Source: Minwuia sp. (GTDB lineage: Bacteria > Pseudomonadota > Alphaproteobacteria > Minwuiales > Minwuiaceae). Taken from it: a stretch of 64,000 nucleotides of DNA. The notes under the pieces are model-generated. The model searched no databases, had not been told where the DNA came from, and saw nothing but the letters and a program-made list of their open reading frames with translations. The DNA is taken from positions 1-64,000 of the forward strand of contig JARGPL010000016.1 of the NCBI GenBank assembly GCA_029210175.1, in the 5' to 3' direction. Made by a program: the position numbers and the translations under genes. Shown here piece by piece: positions 29,034 to 41,400 of this stretch. Every line of letters starts with the position of its first letter. Position 1 is the first letter of the stretch.

Positions 29034-30038
29034 ATGAGGGCAGTTGTCTGTCGCGAATGGATGCCGTTCGACGAACTGGAACTTGGCGAACTGCCGGTCC
29101 CCGAGATGCGGGCGGGTGCTGTCCGGATCCGTATCGATGCCTGTGGCATTTCCTTTGCCACCGGTCTGGTGGTGCAGGGCAAGTATCAGCGCAAGCCCCC
29201 CAGGCCGTTCGCGCCGGGGACAGAGGTCGTGGGAACGGTTATCGAATGTGCCGACGATGTGAGCCGTTGCAAGGTCAGCGACCTGGTCATGGCCTTCATC
29301 GACTGGGGTGGGTCGGCGACGGAAGCGGTTGTCTGGGAAGGTCAGGCCTACCAGGTACCCGAAGGCCTGTCGGCGGTTGACGCTATTCCGCTGCTGTCAT
29401 CCTATGGCACATCCTATGGCGCACTGGTGGAACGTGCCGAACTGAAGGCAGGTCAGACCGTGCTGGTCCATGGCGCTGGTGGTGGCGTCGGCCTGTCTGC
29501 GGTGGAAATCGCCAAGGACATCGGGGCCACCGTCATCGCCCGTGCGGGTACTGAGGAGAAGCGGGACTGGGTGCGGCAGCGCGGCGCGGATCATGTGCTG
29601 GACAGCCGCGACCCGGATTTCCGCGATACGGTGCTGGATCTGACGGATGGGCGCGGCGTGGATGTGGTCTATGACCCGCTTGGTGGTGACGTGTTCCACC
29701 AGTCGCTGCGCTGCATGGACATGGGGGGCCGTCTGCTGACGATCGGCTATGCGTCGGGCGACATTCCGCAACTTGGCATCAATCTGCTGCTGTTGAAGAA
29801 CATCACGGTCATGGGCTTCAACTGGGGCACATACTGGGGCTGGACCCCGGCCGATGAGCGTGTACGGCTGACACCGGAACGGGACCGGGTGATGGCGGGA
29901 CTGAACGACCTCTGGGCCCGCGGCGCGATCCAGCCAAAGATCCACGCGACCTATCCGCTGGCGCAGTTTCGCGAGCTCTGGGCCGACATCAAGGAACGCC
30001 GTGCCGTCGGGCGTGTCGTCCTGTTGCCGCAGGAATAG
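29034..30038 (+). CDS. Zinc-free NADPH:quinone oxidoreductase family protein (MDR)
   Basis: A 334-residue medium-chain dehydrogenase/reductase. It has the GroES-like N-domain (DACGISFATGLVVQGKYQ, PGTEVVGTVIECADDV) and the Rossmann motif HGAGGGVGLSAVEIAKDIGA near residues 146-165, then DVVYDPLGGDVF. The zinc-binding cysteines of alcohol dehydrogenases are absent, so a quinone or enone reductase role is likely. The start is set by GGGGAG upstream. It sits next to the ABM quinol-oxidase-like gene and may share its substrate class. Confidence 0.88.
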   Translation: MRAVVCREWMPFDELELGELPVPEMRAGAVRIRIDACGISFATGLVVQGKYQRKPPRPFAPGTEVVGTVIECADDVSRCKVSDLVMAFIDWGGSATEAVVWEGQAYQVPEGLSAVDAIPLLSSYGTSYGALVERAELKAGQTVLVHGAGGGVGLSAVEIAKDIGATVIARAGTEEKRDWVRQRGADHVLDSRDPDFRDTVLDLTDGRGVDVVYDPLGGDVFHQSLRCMDMGGRLLTIGYASGDIPQLGINLLLLKNITVMGFNWGTYWGWTPADERVRLTPERDRVMAGLNDLWARGAIQPKIHATYPLAQFRELWADIKERRAVGRVVLLPQE

Positions 30039-30140
30039 GGGCCAGGTGCCGGGCGGAGGGGCATGACCCCGGATACGTGCTGACCAGGCTGATCAGCTTT
30101 CATCCGTGTCTGGTTCATTGCCGAAGCATTGCCAATGAGA

Positions 30141-30177
30141 AAGCGGCGCATCCGGTGTCATTCCGGATACGCCGCTT
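30141..30177. terminator. Strong bidirectional hairpin between quinone reductase and fumarase genes
   Basis: AAGCGGCGCATCCGG (30141-30155) and CCGGATACGCCGCTT (30163-30177) pair over 15 positions with a single mismatch and a 7-base loop. It sits in the 204-base gap between two convergent genes and probably terminates both. Confidence 0.65.
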
Positions 30178-30242
30178 CGAGGTTTCAGCATTCAGGCCGG
30201 TTCTTGCTTCGCCGATATCGAGGCGTCGATGTCCGGTTCGTG

Positions 30243-31856
30243 TCAGCGACCGGCGCGGTCGAAGAAGTCATTGCCCTTGTCGTCAATGACGACGAACGCC
30301 GGGAAGTCCTTCACTTCGATCTTCCAGACCGCTTCCATGCCCAGTTCGGCGAAATCCAGAACCTCGACACTGGTGATCTCGTCGCGACCGACGCGGGCGG
30401 CGGCGCCACCGATGGAGCCGAGATAGAACCCGCCATTCTTCTTGCAGCTGTTGACCACCTGCTTGGAACGGTTGCCCTTGGCGACCGAGATCATGGAACC
30501 GCCAAGTTCCTGGAACTCTGCCACGTAGGGGTCCATGCGCGCCGCCGTCGTCGGCCCGAACGCGCCCGATGCATAGCCGTCCGGTGTCTTGGCCGGACCG
30601 GCGTAATAGATCGGGTGGTCCTTGAAGTAGGCGGGCAGTTCGCCGCCTGCGGCCACACGCTTTGAAAGCTCCGCATGCACGATGTCGCGCGCCACGATCA
30701 TGGTGCCGGACAGCAGGATCGGGGTTTCGACGGGCAGCTTGGTCAGGATGTTGCGCAGGTCGTCCATCGGCTGGCTCAGGTCGATGCGTACCGCGCCACT
30801 GACGTCGATATCCTTCTGCGGCAGGTACTTCGACGGATCGCGCTCCAACGCCTCCATGAACACGCCTTCGCCGGTGATCTTGGCCTTCGCCTGGCGGTCC
30901 GCCGAGCAGGAGACGCCGATGCCGATGGGCAGGGAGGCGCCATGGCGGGGCAGGCGGATGACGCGGACGTCGTGGCAGAAGTACTTGCCGCCGAACTGTG
31001 CGCCGATACCCAGATTCTGCGACAGCTTGTGGACCTGTGCTTCCAGTTCCAGATCGCGGAAGGCATGTCCGGTCATGTCGCCGGAGGTCGGCAGCGCATC
31101 GTAGTACTTGCAGCTGGCCATCTTCACGGTCTTCAGGGTCTGTTCCGCCGACATGCCGCCGATGACGATGGACAGGTGATAGGGCGGGCAGGCGGATGTG
31201 CCGAGCGTCGGCAGCTTCTCCGCGAAGAACTGCATCAGGCGTTCCGGGTCAAGGACACGCCGCGTTTCCTGGAACAGGAATGTCTTGTTGGCGGAACCGC
31301 CCCCCTTGGCCACGAACAGGAACTTGTAGGCGTCACCGCCCACCGCTTCCAGATCGATCTGAGCGGGCAGGTTGGAGCCTGTGTTCTTTTCCTCGAACAT
31401 CGACAGCGGGGCCATCTGGCTATAGCGCAGGTTGCGCGTGGCCCAGGTCTGCTGCACTCCGGCGGACAGTGCCTCCGCATCGTCACCATTCACCAGGACC
31501 TGCTGGCCCTTCTTGCCGGAAATGATGGCCGTGCCGGTATCCTGGCAGGACGGGAATTCCATGGCAGCAGAGATGTTGGCGTTCTTCAGCAGTTCCATGG
31601 CCACGAAGCGGTCGTTGTCCGACGCTTCCGGATCATCCAGAATCAGACGCAACTGCTTGAGATGTGCGGGGCGAAACAGGTGGCTGATGTCGCTGAAGGC
31701 CGTTTCCGCCAGTTTGGTCAGCACGTTCGGCTGCACGGTGACGAAGTCGCGACCGCCCAGCTTCTCGACTTTCACGCCATCCACGTCCAGCTGACGGTAT
31801 TCCGTGTCATCCGCGCCCAGCGGGAACAGCGGCCCATATCCAGTATCGGTGCTCAT
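30243..31856 (-). CDS. fumA: Class I fumarate hydratase (iron-sulfur)
   Basis: A 537-residue single-chain fumarase of the FumA/FumB type, catalysing fumarate to L-malate in the TCA cycle. The [4Fe-4S] cysteine segments are visible: [18 protein letters not shown] (residues about 100-117), [17 protein letters not shown] (near 215-231) and [13 protein letters not shown]. The C-terminal beta domain has [19 protein letters not shown] and [19 protein letters not shown] lies about 10 bases before the ATG. It is oxygen-sensitive in family members. It is the last gene on the minus strand after the RTX pair, with an 85-base gap. Confidence 0.95.
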   Translation of the reverse strand: MSTDTGYGPLFPLGADDTEYRQLDVDGVKVEKLGGRDFVTVQPNVLTKLAETAFSDISHLFRPAHLKQLRLILDDPEASDNDRFVAMELLKNANISAAMEFPSCQDTGTAIISGKKGQQVLVNGDDAEALSAGVQQTWATRNLRYSQMAPLSMFEEKNTGSNLPAQIDLEAVGGDAYKFLFVAKGGGSANKTFLFQETRRVLDPERLMQFFAEKLPTLGTSACPPYHLSIVIGGMSAEQTLKTVKMASCKYYDALPTSGDMTGHAFRDLELEAQVHKLSQNLGIGAQFGGKYFCHDVRVIRLPRHGASLPIGIGVSCSADRQAKAKITGEGVFMEALERDPSKYLPQKDIDVSGAVRIDLSQPMDDLRNILTKLPVETPILLSGTMIVARDIVHAELSKRVAAGGELPAYFKDHPIYYAGPAKTPDGYASGAFGPTTAARMDPYVAEFQELGGSMISVAKGNRSKQVVNSCKKNGGFYLGSIGGAAARVGRDEITSVEVLDFAELGMEAVWKIEVKDFPAFVVIDDKGNDFFDRAGR

Positions 31857-31941
31857 CTCGAATACCCCCTTCGATCACCCCAGTTCGAACTTGCACCAAG
31901 CAGAACACAAATCGGCGGCAATTGCAGTATCGACGGGTGGG

Positions 31942-32400
31942 TTAATCGGTGATCACTATCAGGTTGTCGGCGGTCAGGTCGCCCGGGCGGGTGCCGGCGA
32001 GGCGAATGCTGTCCGCGTCGGTCAGACCGATGAACAGCCCGTGCGGCGTGGACCAGACGCGGCGGGATACGGCGGCGAAGTCGGGGTAGCCTGGCACCCG
32101 GACCAGTCGGATGGCATCTTCCGCCGGGTCAAAGCCGATGATCTGGTCATGGCCGCTGTTCGGGCCAAAGATGAACAGGTCGCGGCCAAAGCCCGCCTGA
32201 TGGCTTTGCTTGCCAGCGGTATCCATGTGCTGGCGCACCCCGTCGCGCAGGGTGACGCTTGGCTCAGCGAGCAGGGGTGTGGCGAACATCGCGGCGATGC
32301 TGAAGCCGCAAAGCAGACGGGCACCCCTTGTCAAAAGGGATGCCCGCCGATGTTCCTGCCGTGTCGTCACGTGATCAGAAGATGAAGTCGTCGGTTTCAT
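31942..32400 (-). CDS. Small secreted protein with an RTX-tail (M10_C-like) domain
   Basis: A 152-residue protein with a Sec-type signal (LLCGFSIAAMFATPLLAEPS, about residues 29-48). The mature part reads like one terminal RTX module: DLFIFGPNSGHDQIIGFDPAEDAIRL near 95-120 and DADSIRLAGTRPGDLTADNLIVITD at the end. The best ATG (32400) overlaps the end of the giant RTX gene by 26 bases but has no good RBS; an internal TTG (LTRGARLL) would leave an ideal signal peptide. A hairpin lies within this region. The function is unknown; its position suggests a partner of the giant protein. Confidence 0.5.
   Translation of the reverse strand: MKPTTSSSDHVTTRQEHRRASLLTRGARLLCGFSIAAMFATPLLAEPSVTLRDGVRQHMDTAGKQSHQAGFGRDLFIFGPNSGHDQIIGFDPAEDAIRLVRVPGYPDFAAVSRRVWSTPHGLFIGLTDADSIRLAGTRPGDLTADNLIVITD
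32319..32345 (-). terminator. 9-bp hairpin just downstream of the giant RTX gene
   Basis: Read on the minus strand, GGGCATCCC (32345-32337) pairs with GGGGTGCCC (32327-32319) around TTTTGACAA, with one G-T wobble. It begins about 30 bases after the RTX stop and has no T-run. It may terminate or stabilise the RTX mRNA, or limit translation of the small gene whose 5' end it overlaps. Confidence 0.45.
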
Positions 32401-35400
32401 CCAGCGCCACGCCTGACAGGCCTTGCAGGGTCAGCGACTCTGTTCCGCCGCCCGTGATCGTGATGATCAGGTCTCCGCCGGAGTCGGTGAAGTTCAGGTC
32501 GCCAAAGCTGATCCCCAGAGCCGAGAAGTCGATGACATCTTCCGATGCCGCACCGGCCACGAAGTCCTCGATGACGTCATTGCCGAAGCTGGCATTGTCG
32601 AACACGAACAAATCGTTCCCGTCCTCGCCCGCCAGCGTGTCGTTGCCGCCGCTGCCGCCGTTCAGCGTATCTGCGCCCGCGTCACCGAAGATGCTGTCAT
32701 CGCCCAGGCCACCGAAGAGCTGATCGATACCTTCGCCACCGTCCAGGATGTCATTGCCGTCGCCACCCAGCAGGGTGTCATTGCCCGCTTCGCCGCGCAG
32801 GGTATCGATACCGTTGCCGCCATCGAGGCTGTCGTTGTCCGTGCCACCCAGCAGCGAGTCATTGTCGTCACCGCCGAACAGTATGTCCTGACCACCGGCG
32901 CCATTCAGCTGATCGTTGCCGATGCCGCCGAAGATGGTGTCGAAGCCGACCAGCGTGTCGAGGGACGGGTCATCGCCGTTGATGGTGTCGTCGCCTTCGC
33001 CGCCGAACAGGCTGTCGAAGTTGCCACCGCCGAGGATGAAGTCATTGCCCAGGCCGCCGTTGATGGTGTCGTTGTCGAACTGACCGCGCAGGGTGTCGTT
33101 GCCGTCACCGCCGTCGATGGAGTCATTGCCTGCGCCACCGAAGACCCGGTCGGTGCCTGCGCCGGCGGAAATGATGTCATCATCATTGCCACTGCTGATC
33201 GTGTCATCGCCGATGCCACCAATGACCGAGTCGGCACCATCGCCGCCAATGATCGAGTCATTGCCGTCGCCGCCGTCCAGCGTGTCAACGCCCGCTCCAC
33301 CGTTCAGGGTGTCATTCTCCGTGCCACCGAACAGCTGGTCGTCATCGTTGCCACCGAACAGCTGATCTGCATCAGCGCCGCCATCAAGAATGTCGAAGCC
33401 ATTGCCACCGATCAGTGTGTCGTTGCCGGCATTGCCGATCAGGCTGTCGTCATCGCCACCGCCATCAATCGAGTCGGCACCCAGTCCACCGTCAATGGTG
33501 TCGTTGCCTGCGCCGCCGCTGACCACGTCATCGTCAGCCCCGGCATCGACCAGGTCCGCGCCGTCTCCAGCGTCAACCGTGTCGTTGCCTGACCCGGCAA
33601 CAATGGTGTCGTCGCCCAGACCGCCCACAACGGTGTCAGCCCCGTCACCGGCATCCAGCGAGTCGTTGCCGTCACCGCCGTCGACGGTGTCGGCCCCAAG
33701 CCCGGCCGAGATCGTGTCCTGACCGCCACGCCCGAAGAAGTGGTTGTCGAAGTTGTCACCTGTCAGCGAGTCATCGGAGTCGGAACCAAGCACACCTTCC
33801 ATGCTGGTCAGCGTGTCGTTTGCTGCTGTGCCGCCTGAAGCAATACCGAGACCCAGATCGATGGTGACTGCCGCGCCACTGTCGGTGTAGTCAGCACAAT
33901 CGTCACCGGCACCGCCATTGAGGCTGTCGGCACCGTTGCCGCCCTGCAGCGTGTCATTGCCGTCACCGCCATCCAGCGTGTCGTCGCCGTCACCGGCCAC
34001 GATGAAGTCATTGCCGTCCAGACCCTGGATGGTGTCCGGCCCCGAGGTGCCGTTCAGCGGGATGTCATCGCCCGGTGTGCCGGTGATGACGGTCGGGCCG
34101 CCGAAGTCGAAGTCGTCCGCATCCAGCTGGGACACCAGAACACCCTGAAGCACCAGGATCCCTGCCGCGCCCAGATTGATGGTGGTGTCCGTGCCGTCAT
34201 CCGTGGCGTTGGCCAGCACGTCGCCGAAGCTGTTCAGCGCCGTGACGGCCTGCACATCGATGACATCGTCGGTACCGGCACCCGGGACGAAACCCTGAAT
34301 GGTGTCGTTGCCGAAACCGTCAGCCAGGATGAACAGGTCATCATCGCCGCCGCCATTCATGAAGTCGTCGCCGAGGCCGCCTGTGATGGTGTCGTTGCCG
34401 GTGCCGCCCTGCAGCGTGTCTGCACCGTCACCGCCATCCAGGATGTCGTCTCCGTCGCCACCGATCGCGATGTCGTTGCCACCGCCGGTGCTGATGGAAT
34501 CAGCGCCTGCGCCGCCAACGAAGCGGTTGTCTTCCGCGCCGCCGGACAGGGTGTCATCCGCGGAGGTGCCGATGGCACCTTCGAAATTGGCGATCGTGTC
34601 GTCACCGAACAGCGTGTCGGAAGTATCGAAGGTAACCGGGCCGGTTTCGCCCGAAAGATCCAGAACGTCGAGGCCCGCACCGCCATCAAGGCTGTTGGCA
34701 CCATCGCCGCCGCTGACCGTATCCGCGCCTGCACCTGCGTCGACCGTGTCGTCGCCTGCGCCTGCCGAGATCGTGTCAGCGCCGCCAGCGCCGAACAGGG
34801 TGTCCCCGTCGATGCTGCCGATCAGCGTATCGGCGAAGTCGGAGCCGATGACCTGTTCGATGCCGGATACCGTGTCATTGCCGCCGTTGGACAGATCGAA
34901 ACTGGTTCCGACGGTTTCGCCTGCGAAGCTGACCGTATCGGAGCCTGCACCGCCGACGACCGAGTCGGCACCCTGACCCACGAACAGCAGATCATTGCCA
35001 TCGCCGGCGTCCAGCGTGTCGTTGCCTGCGTTGCCGCCCAGCGTGTCATCGCCATCTCCGGCAGTGATCACGTCGGCACCTTGGCCACCCAGCAGGCTGT
35101 TCGCGCCTGCCGTGCCGATCAGGGTGTCGTTGAAGTCGGAGCCGATCAGGTTCTCGACATTGGTGATCACATCGCCTGCCGCGTGGCCACCGCTTGCGGT
35201 GCCCAGCCCGAGGTCGACATTGACCGCAGCGTTGGAGCCTTCATAGCTCGCCGTGTCGTTGTCGTCGCCACCGTCCAGGGTGTCGGCGCCTGCCCGACCC
35301 TGCAGCAGATCGTCGCCGCCACGGCCCAGCAGGGAATTGCCGAATTCGTCACCGCGCAGGGTGTCATCGAAGTCGGAACCAATGACGTTCTCGATCCGGT

Positions 35401-38400
35401 CGAAGCTGTCACCCGTCGCCTCCCCGCCCGACGCCGTATTCGCATCGATATCGATGTTCACGCCGGAACCGGAATTGGCATAGCTCATGGTGTCATCGCC
35501 GAGACCGCCGCGCATGGTGTCCGAACCCGCGCCGCCTTCGAAGAAGTCGTCGCCGGTGTCGCCCACCAGGCTGTCATCGCCGCCCTGACCGATCAGCGTG
35601 TCATTGTCGAAGCCACCCAGCAGGGTGTCGTTGCCAGTGCCGCCCTCCATCGAATCGAGGCCTTCGCCGCCGCTCAACAGATCGTCGTCATTGCCGCCGA
35701 ACAGGTTGTCGTTGCCATGGTCACCCAGCAGCGTGTCGTTGCCGCCGTTTCCTTCCAGGGTGTCGTCGTGGCAATTGCCGTCAATCGAGTCCGCGCCGTC
35801 GCCGCCGGTCACACTGTCGTTGTCGTCGCCAGCGTTGATCGTGTCGTCGCCCGCAGCACCGTTGATGGTGTCATTGCCGAGGTCGGTCGTGATGGAGTCG
35901 TTGCCGAGGCCGCCATTGACGTTGTCGTCACCGAGGCCGCCGGAGATGGTGTCGTCACCATCCTCACCCAGAAGGGTGTCATTACCGTCGGCACCGTCCA
36001 GGATGTCACCGTCGTCACCGCCAAGCATGGAGTCGTCGCCGGCACCGCCGAACAGCGTGTCGATGCCCGCATCGCCGAACACATCGTCATTGCCTGCACC
36101 GGCAGACACCGAGTCGGCGCCCAGGCCACCGCGTACGGTATCCTGACCATCGCCCGCACTGAGCACGTCGTTGGCATCGCCGCCGTCGATCGAGTCATCG
36201 CCGAGGCCGCCGGTAATGGTGTCCTCACCCGCGTTGCCGGTGATCGTGTCATCGCCTGCGTCACCGAACAGCAGGTCAAGACCGTCACCACCGTTGAGAT
36301 CGTCGGCGTCATCGCCGCCACGCAGGGTGTCGTCACCCGCATCGCCGCGCAGGGTATCAAGCCCGGCACCGCCAGTGATGCTGTCGTTGCCGGTCCCGCC
36401 ATCGCCAAGATCGTTGCCGTCGCCGAGGGACAGGGTGTCGTCACCGTCTTCGCCGCGCAGCGTGTCGTTACCGATACCGCCGTTCAGCAGATCGTTCTCG
36501 CTGCCACCCAGGATCGAGTCATCGCCGTCGCCGCCGAACAGGCTGTCGACACCCGCGCCGCCGTTCAGGTTGTCGTTGCCGATACCGCCATCCAGCGTGT
36601 CATCGCCGTCTTCACCGGCCAGCGTATCGTCACCAGCACCACCGGTGATGCTGTCGTTGCCGATGCCGCCAACGGCCAGATCGTTGCCGTCGCCCGCATC
36701 CAGCGCGTCATCGCCGTCCTGGCCCTGCAGGGTGTCATCGCCCAGGCCGCCGGTCAGCGTGTCGTTGTCGGCCCCGCCGAACAGCCGGTCAGAGTCATCG
36801 CCGCCGTCCAGGATATCCGCACCGGCTGAACCGGAAAGCGTGTCGTCGCCGGTGCCGCCAACCAGCGTGTCATCGCCATCGGCACCCGAAACATTGTCAT
36901 TGCCGCCCAGCGCATCGATGTTGTTGGCAGAGCTGTTGCCGGTGATCACATCGTCGAATTCGGAACCGATCAGATTCTCGAAGCCGACCACCGTGTCGCC
37001 GTCGGCGAAACCGCCGGAACCCACGCCGCCGGACAGGTCGACCGTGACCCCGGCATCGGAGTTGGAATAGTCGATGAGGTCCGTGCCGCCCAGGCCGTTG
37101 ATCGCATCCGCGCCTGCACCGGCAATGACCGTGTCGTCACCCAGGCCGCCCGTGATGCTGTCCGCACCTGCGCCATCGATGATCAGGTCGTTGCCTTCGC
37201 CGCCGCCCAGCGTGTCGTCGCCGTCGCCGCCTTCGAGCGTATCGTCGCCGTCACCGGCGGTGATCGAGTCCGCTCCGTTGCCGCCAACCAGTGAATCCGC
37301 GCCATTGCCACCGTCGAGGGTGTCGTCACCGTCGCCGCCGGAAAGCACGTCGTCGCCGCCGAGGCCTTCCAGCTTGTTGTTCGCCGCGTCGCCCAGCAGC
37401 GTATCGGCAAATCCGTTCGTGCCCACCGCGCTTTCGATGGAGATCAGCGTGTCGCCGTCGGCGTGGCCACCCGTTGCCGTCCCTGCAGCGATATTGACGC
37501 TGACCGCTGCGTTGGATCCGCGGTAGTCCGCCGAGTCATTGCCATCACCGCCATCCAGGATGTCGGCACCGGCACCGCCTTCAAGGCTGTCGTCGCCAAG
37601 CTGGCCACGCAAGGTATCGTCGGCTGCACCGGCGGAGATCAGGTCGTTGCCTGCACCACCTTCCAGCGAGTTCTCGGTTGCCGAGCCGGTGATCTGGTCA
37701 TCATCGCTGCCACCGATGGCGTTCTCGATGAAGGCGTAGGTATCGCCCGCCGCATCCGACAGTTCGCCGACACCGGTGGTCAGATTGATGCGCAGGGCAC
37801 CACCTGCCGCCGAGTAATCAACGGTGTCGATGCCATTGTTGCCGTTCAGCCGGTCTGCACCCGCATCACCCAGCAGCGTATCGTCGCCTTCGCCACCGGA
37901 CAGGGTGTCGTCACCAGCGTCGCCAGAGAGGACGTCTGCGCCAGCGTCACCGCGCACGACGTCGTTCTCGGAACCACCGAACAGGCGGTCATCGTCGTCA
38001 CCGCCGGCGATCAGATCCTCGCCCGAGTCACCGAGAAGGGTGTCTGCACCCGCCTGGCCGAAAATCGTGTCCAGACCAATGCCGCCGATGGCCTCGTCGT
38101 TGCCGGTTCCACCGGAAATGTTGTCGTTGCCGTCGCCACCGGACAGGGTGTCGTCGCCAGCCTCACCATTCAGCGCATCGTTACCGGCATCGCCCTGAAC
38201 GGAATCGTTGCCGTTGCCGCCCTGAACCGTGTCGTCGTCGTTGCCGCCGATCACCGTGTCATCGCCGTCCGCGCCGCGCACCAGGTCCTGGCCGTCGCCA
38301 CCATTGACAACGTCGGCCCCGGCCCCGCCATTCAGCGTATCCGCGCCTTCGTCACCGGCTACGGTGTCGTCGTCGGCGCCACCGAACAGGACGTCATCGC

Positions 38401-41400
38401 CCGCGCGACCCAGAAGGAAGTCGGTGCCCGCACCGCCATCGATGGTATCCGCGCCGTCCAGCGCATTCGCGCCGTCCGCGCCGTCGAGCACATCCGCGCC
38501 GTCGCCGCCCTCAAGGCTGTCATTGCCCAGTCCGCCACGCAGGGTGTCGTCACCCAGGTCGCCGAACAGGGTGTCGTCGCCATCGTCACCGCGCACAGAG
38601 TCATTGTCATCGCCGCCGAAGATTTCGTCAGCACCAGTTCCGCCGCGCAGATTGTCTGCCCCGGCCTCGCCGAAGATTTCATCATCGCCGCCATCGCCGT
38701 TCAGGCTGTCGTCGCCAATGCCGCCGAAGATGCGGTCGTTGTCTGCACCACCGTTGACGGAATCGTTGCCGTCGCCACCGAAGATGTTGTCAGCGCCCGC
38801 GTCGCCGTTGACCGTGTCATCGCCGATCTGACCGAACAGGCGGTCGATGCCATTGCCGCCAAAGATCTGGTCGTTGCCGTCGCCGCCTTCGACCTTGTCG
38901 TTGCCGTCGTTCGCCAACAGCGTGTCATTGTCCGCGCCGCCGAAGATGTCGTCCTGACCGCTGCCGCCGGTGATGGCGTCATTTCCGGCGAGGCCGAACA
39001 GGTCATTGGCCTGGCCGGAGCCGGCGATGGTGTCATCAAGGCCTGAGCCGACGACGTTCTCCAGGTTCACGTAGGTGTCGCCCGCAGCGTCGCCCGCTGT
39101 GCCGACACCAGCGCCGAGGTCGACCGCAACGGCGGCCGAGGAGGCAGCGAAGGTGATCGCGTCGGTTCCCGCGCCACCGTTGATCGAATCAGCGCCTGCG
39201 CCGCCAATCAGCGTGTCCGCACTGGTGCCCAGGGAAATCGTGTCGTCGCCGTCACCATCGGACACCAGGTCGAGGCCATCGCCCGCGTTGATGAGGTCGT
39301 TGCCGTCACCCGCGATCAATGTGTCGTTGCCCGATCCGCCGATCAGCGTGTCGTTGCCGGCACCGGAATCGATCGAGTCGTTGCCGTTGGCGCCGTCGAA
39401 GTTGTTGTCACCGGCGTCACCGATCAGGGTGTCGTCCGCGTTGGTGCCGATGGCACCTTCGATGTTGGTCAGCGTGTCGCCGGCGGCGTCACCACCGGTG
39501 GCCGTGCCGAGGCCGATATCGACGGTGATCGGGCCGACGGAGCCGGAATAGTCGGCCACGTCGATGCCTGCGCCGCCGTCGAGGGAGTCAGCGCCAGCGC
39601 CGCCCTTGACCGTATCGGCACCGTCGCCGCCCAGCAGCGTATCGTCGCCACCGCGGCCAACCAGGCTGTCATTGCCGCCACGGGCATCAAGCAGGTTGTT
39701 GTCGGCATTGCCGGAAAGATTGTCGACACCGGAGGTGCCGATCACATTCTCGATCTTGCGGAGCTGGTCGCCCTCCGCGTCGGAACGCTCGCCCTTGCCA
39801 TTGTTCAGGTTGACGGTCACGCCACCGGCGGAGCTGGTGTAGTCCGCCGTGTCGATGCCTGCCCCACCCGCCATGCGATCGGCGCCGGAACCACCCACCA
39901 GGGTGTCATCGTCATCGCCGCCGCGCATTTCGTCGTTGCCGGCGCCACCGAAGATGGAATCCGCGCCCGCTTCCGCGTTCAGGATGTCGCTGCCGCCCTG
40001 ACCGAACAGGGTGTCGTCGCCTTCGCCTGCGCGCAGGATGTCGGATCCGGAACCGCCATCCAGGCTGTCGTTGCCTTCCGCGCCTTCAATGACGTCGCTG
40101 TCGGAACCGCCGAAAATGGTGTCGTCGCCTGCGCGACCCTTCAGGATGTCGCTGCCCTGTCCGCCGGAGAGGGAGTCCGCGCCGTCCTCACCGTCAATGA
40201 AGTCCGCGTCGTTGTTGCCGAAGATCGTGTCATTGCCCGTGCCGCCGACCAGTGTGTCGCCGCCGGTGCCGCCATCGATGCTGTCGTCGCCATCGTCACC
40301 CTTGATGGTGTCCTTGCTGGCATTGCCGAACAGGACGTCGTTGCCGCCGCCGCCACGGATCAGGTCGGCGTCGTCGAAGCCGCGCACCGTATCCGCACCG
40401 TCGCCTGCGAATATCTGGTCGCGTCCGCCGTCGCCGTGGACAGAGTCATCACCCAGACCGCCGAAGATGGTGTCCTCACCGGAGCCACCTTCGAGGCTGT
40501 CGTTGTCGTCCTCACCCAGCAGCCGGTCGCCCTCGGCACCGCCGCGCAGGGTATCGTTGCCCGTGCCGCCTTCCAGCGTGTCGGATCCGCCGCCCGGAAC
40601 CGTTTCCGAGCCGGAGTCGCCGACGATGGAATCGTCGCCCGCACCACCGAACAGCACGTCGATGTCTTCATTGCCCGTGATGGTGTCGCCACCGTCGCCA
40701 CCGAAGATGCGGTCATTGCCTTCCTCACCGGAAAGGTCGTCGTCGCCCGCATTGCCTTCGATGGAATCCGCGCCGATGTTGCCGCGCACCGTGTCTGCGC
40801 CGTCGCCACCCGTAACGGTGTCGTTGCCTGACCCGCCTTCGATCTGGTCATTCGCCAGGCCGCCATCGATGAAGTCGTCGCCACTTTCGCCGCGCAGGGT
40901 GTCATCGCCGCCCTGGCCGAGAACGGTATCGTCTTCCGAACCACCCTGAATGGTGTCGCCGCCTTCACCGCCTTCGATGGAGTCCGCGCCACTGCCGCCG
41001 CGAATGGTATCCGCACCGTCGTTGCCGAACAGCGTGTCGTCATCCGACTGGCCATTGATCTCGTCATCGCCGAGACCACCGGACGCGACGTCCGCGCCGG
41101 TGCCGCCGTCGAGACGATCATTGCCGTCGCTGCCGTCGAGGGAATCGGCACCGTCGCCACCGTTCAGCGTATCGTTGTCCGTACCGCCAACGATGGTGTC
41201 GTCACCCAGGTTGCCGAACAGGCGGTTTGCACCGCTGGTCGCCGTGATGAAGTCATTGCCACGACCGCCTTCGACCTGGTCATCGCCCGCCCCGGCATCG
41301 ATGACATCATCGCCGCCGACCAGATCGCTGTTCAGGTCACCGCGCAGGGTGTCGTTACCGTCGTTGCCGAGCAGGGTATCGCCACCCGCGCCGCCGAAGA

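Noticed and set aside
35081..39046. Long plus-strand open frames (about 580 and 530 codons, with others at 30675-31952 and 32423-33592)
   Set aside because: Those inside 32.4-42.4 kb are antisense shadows of the RTX repeats, whose Gly/Asp/Leu codons rarely create stops on the complement; 30675-31952 is mainly a shadow of the fumarase gene. Their translations are repetitive Val/Ala/Ile or Ser/Pro strings with no RBS.
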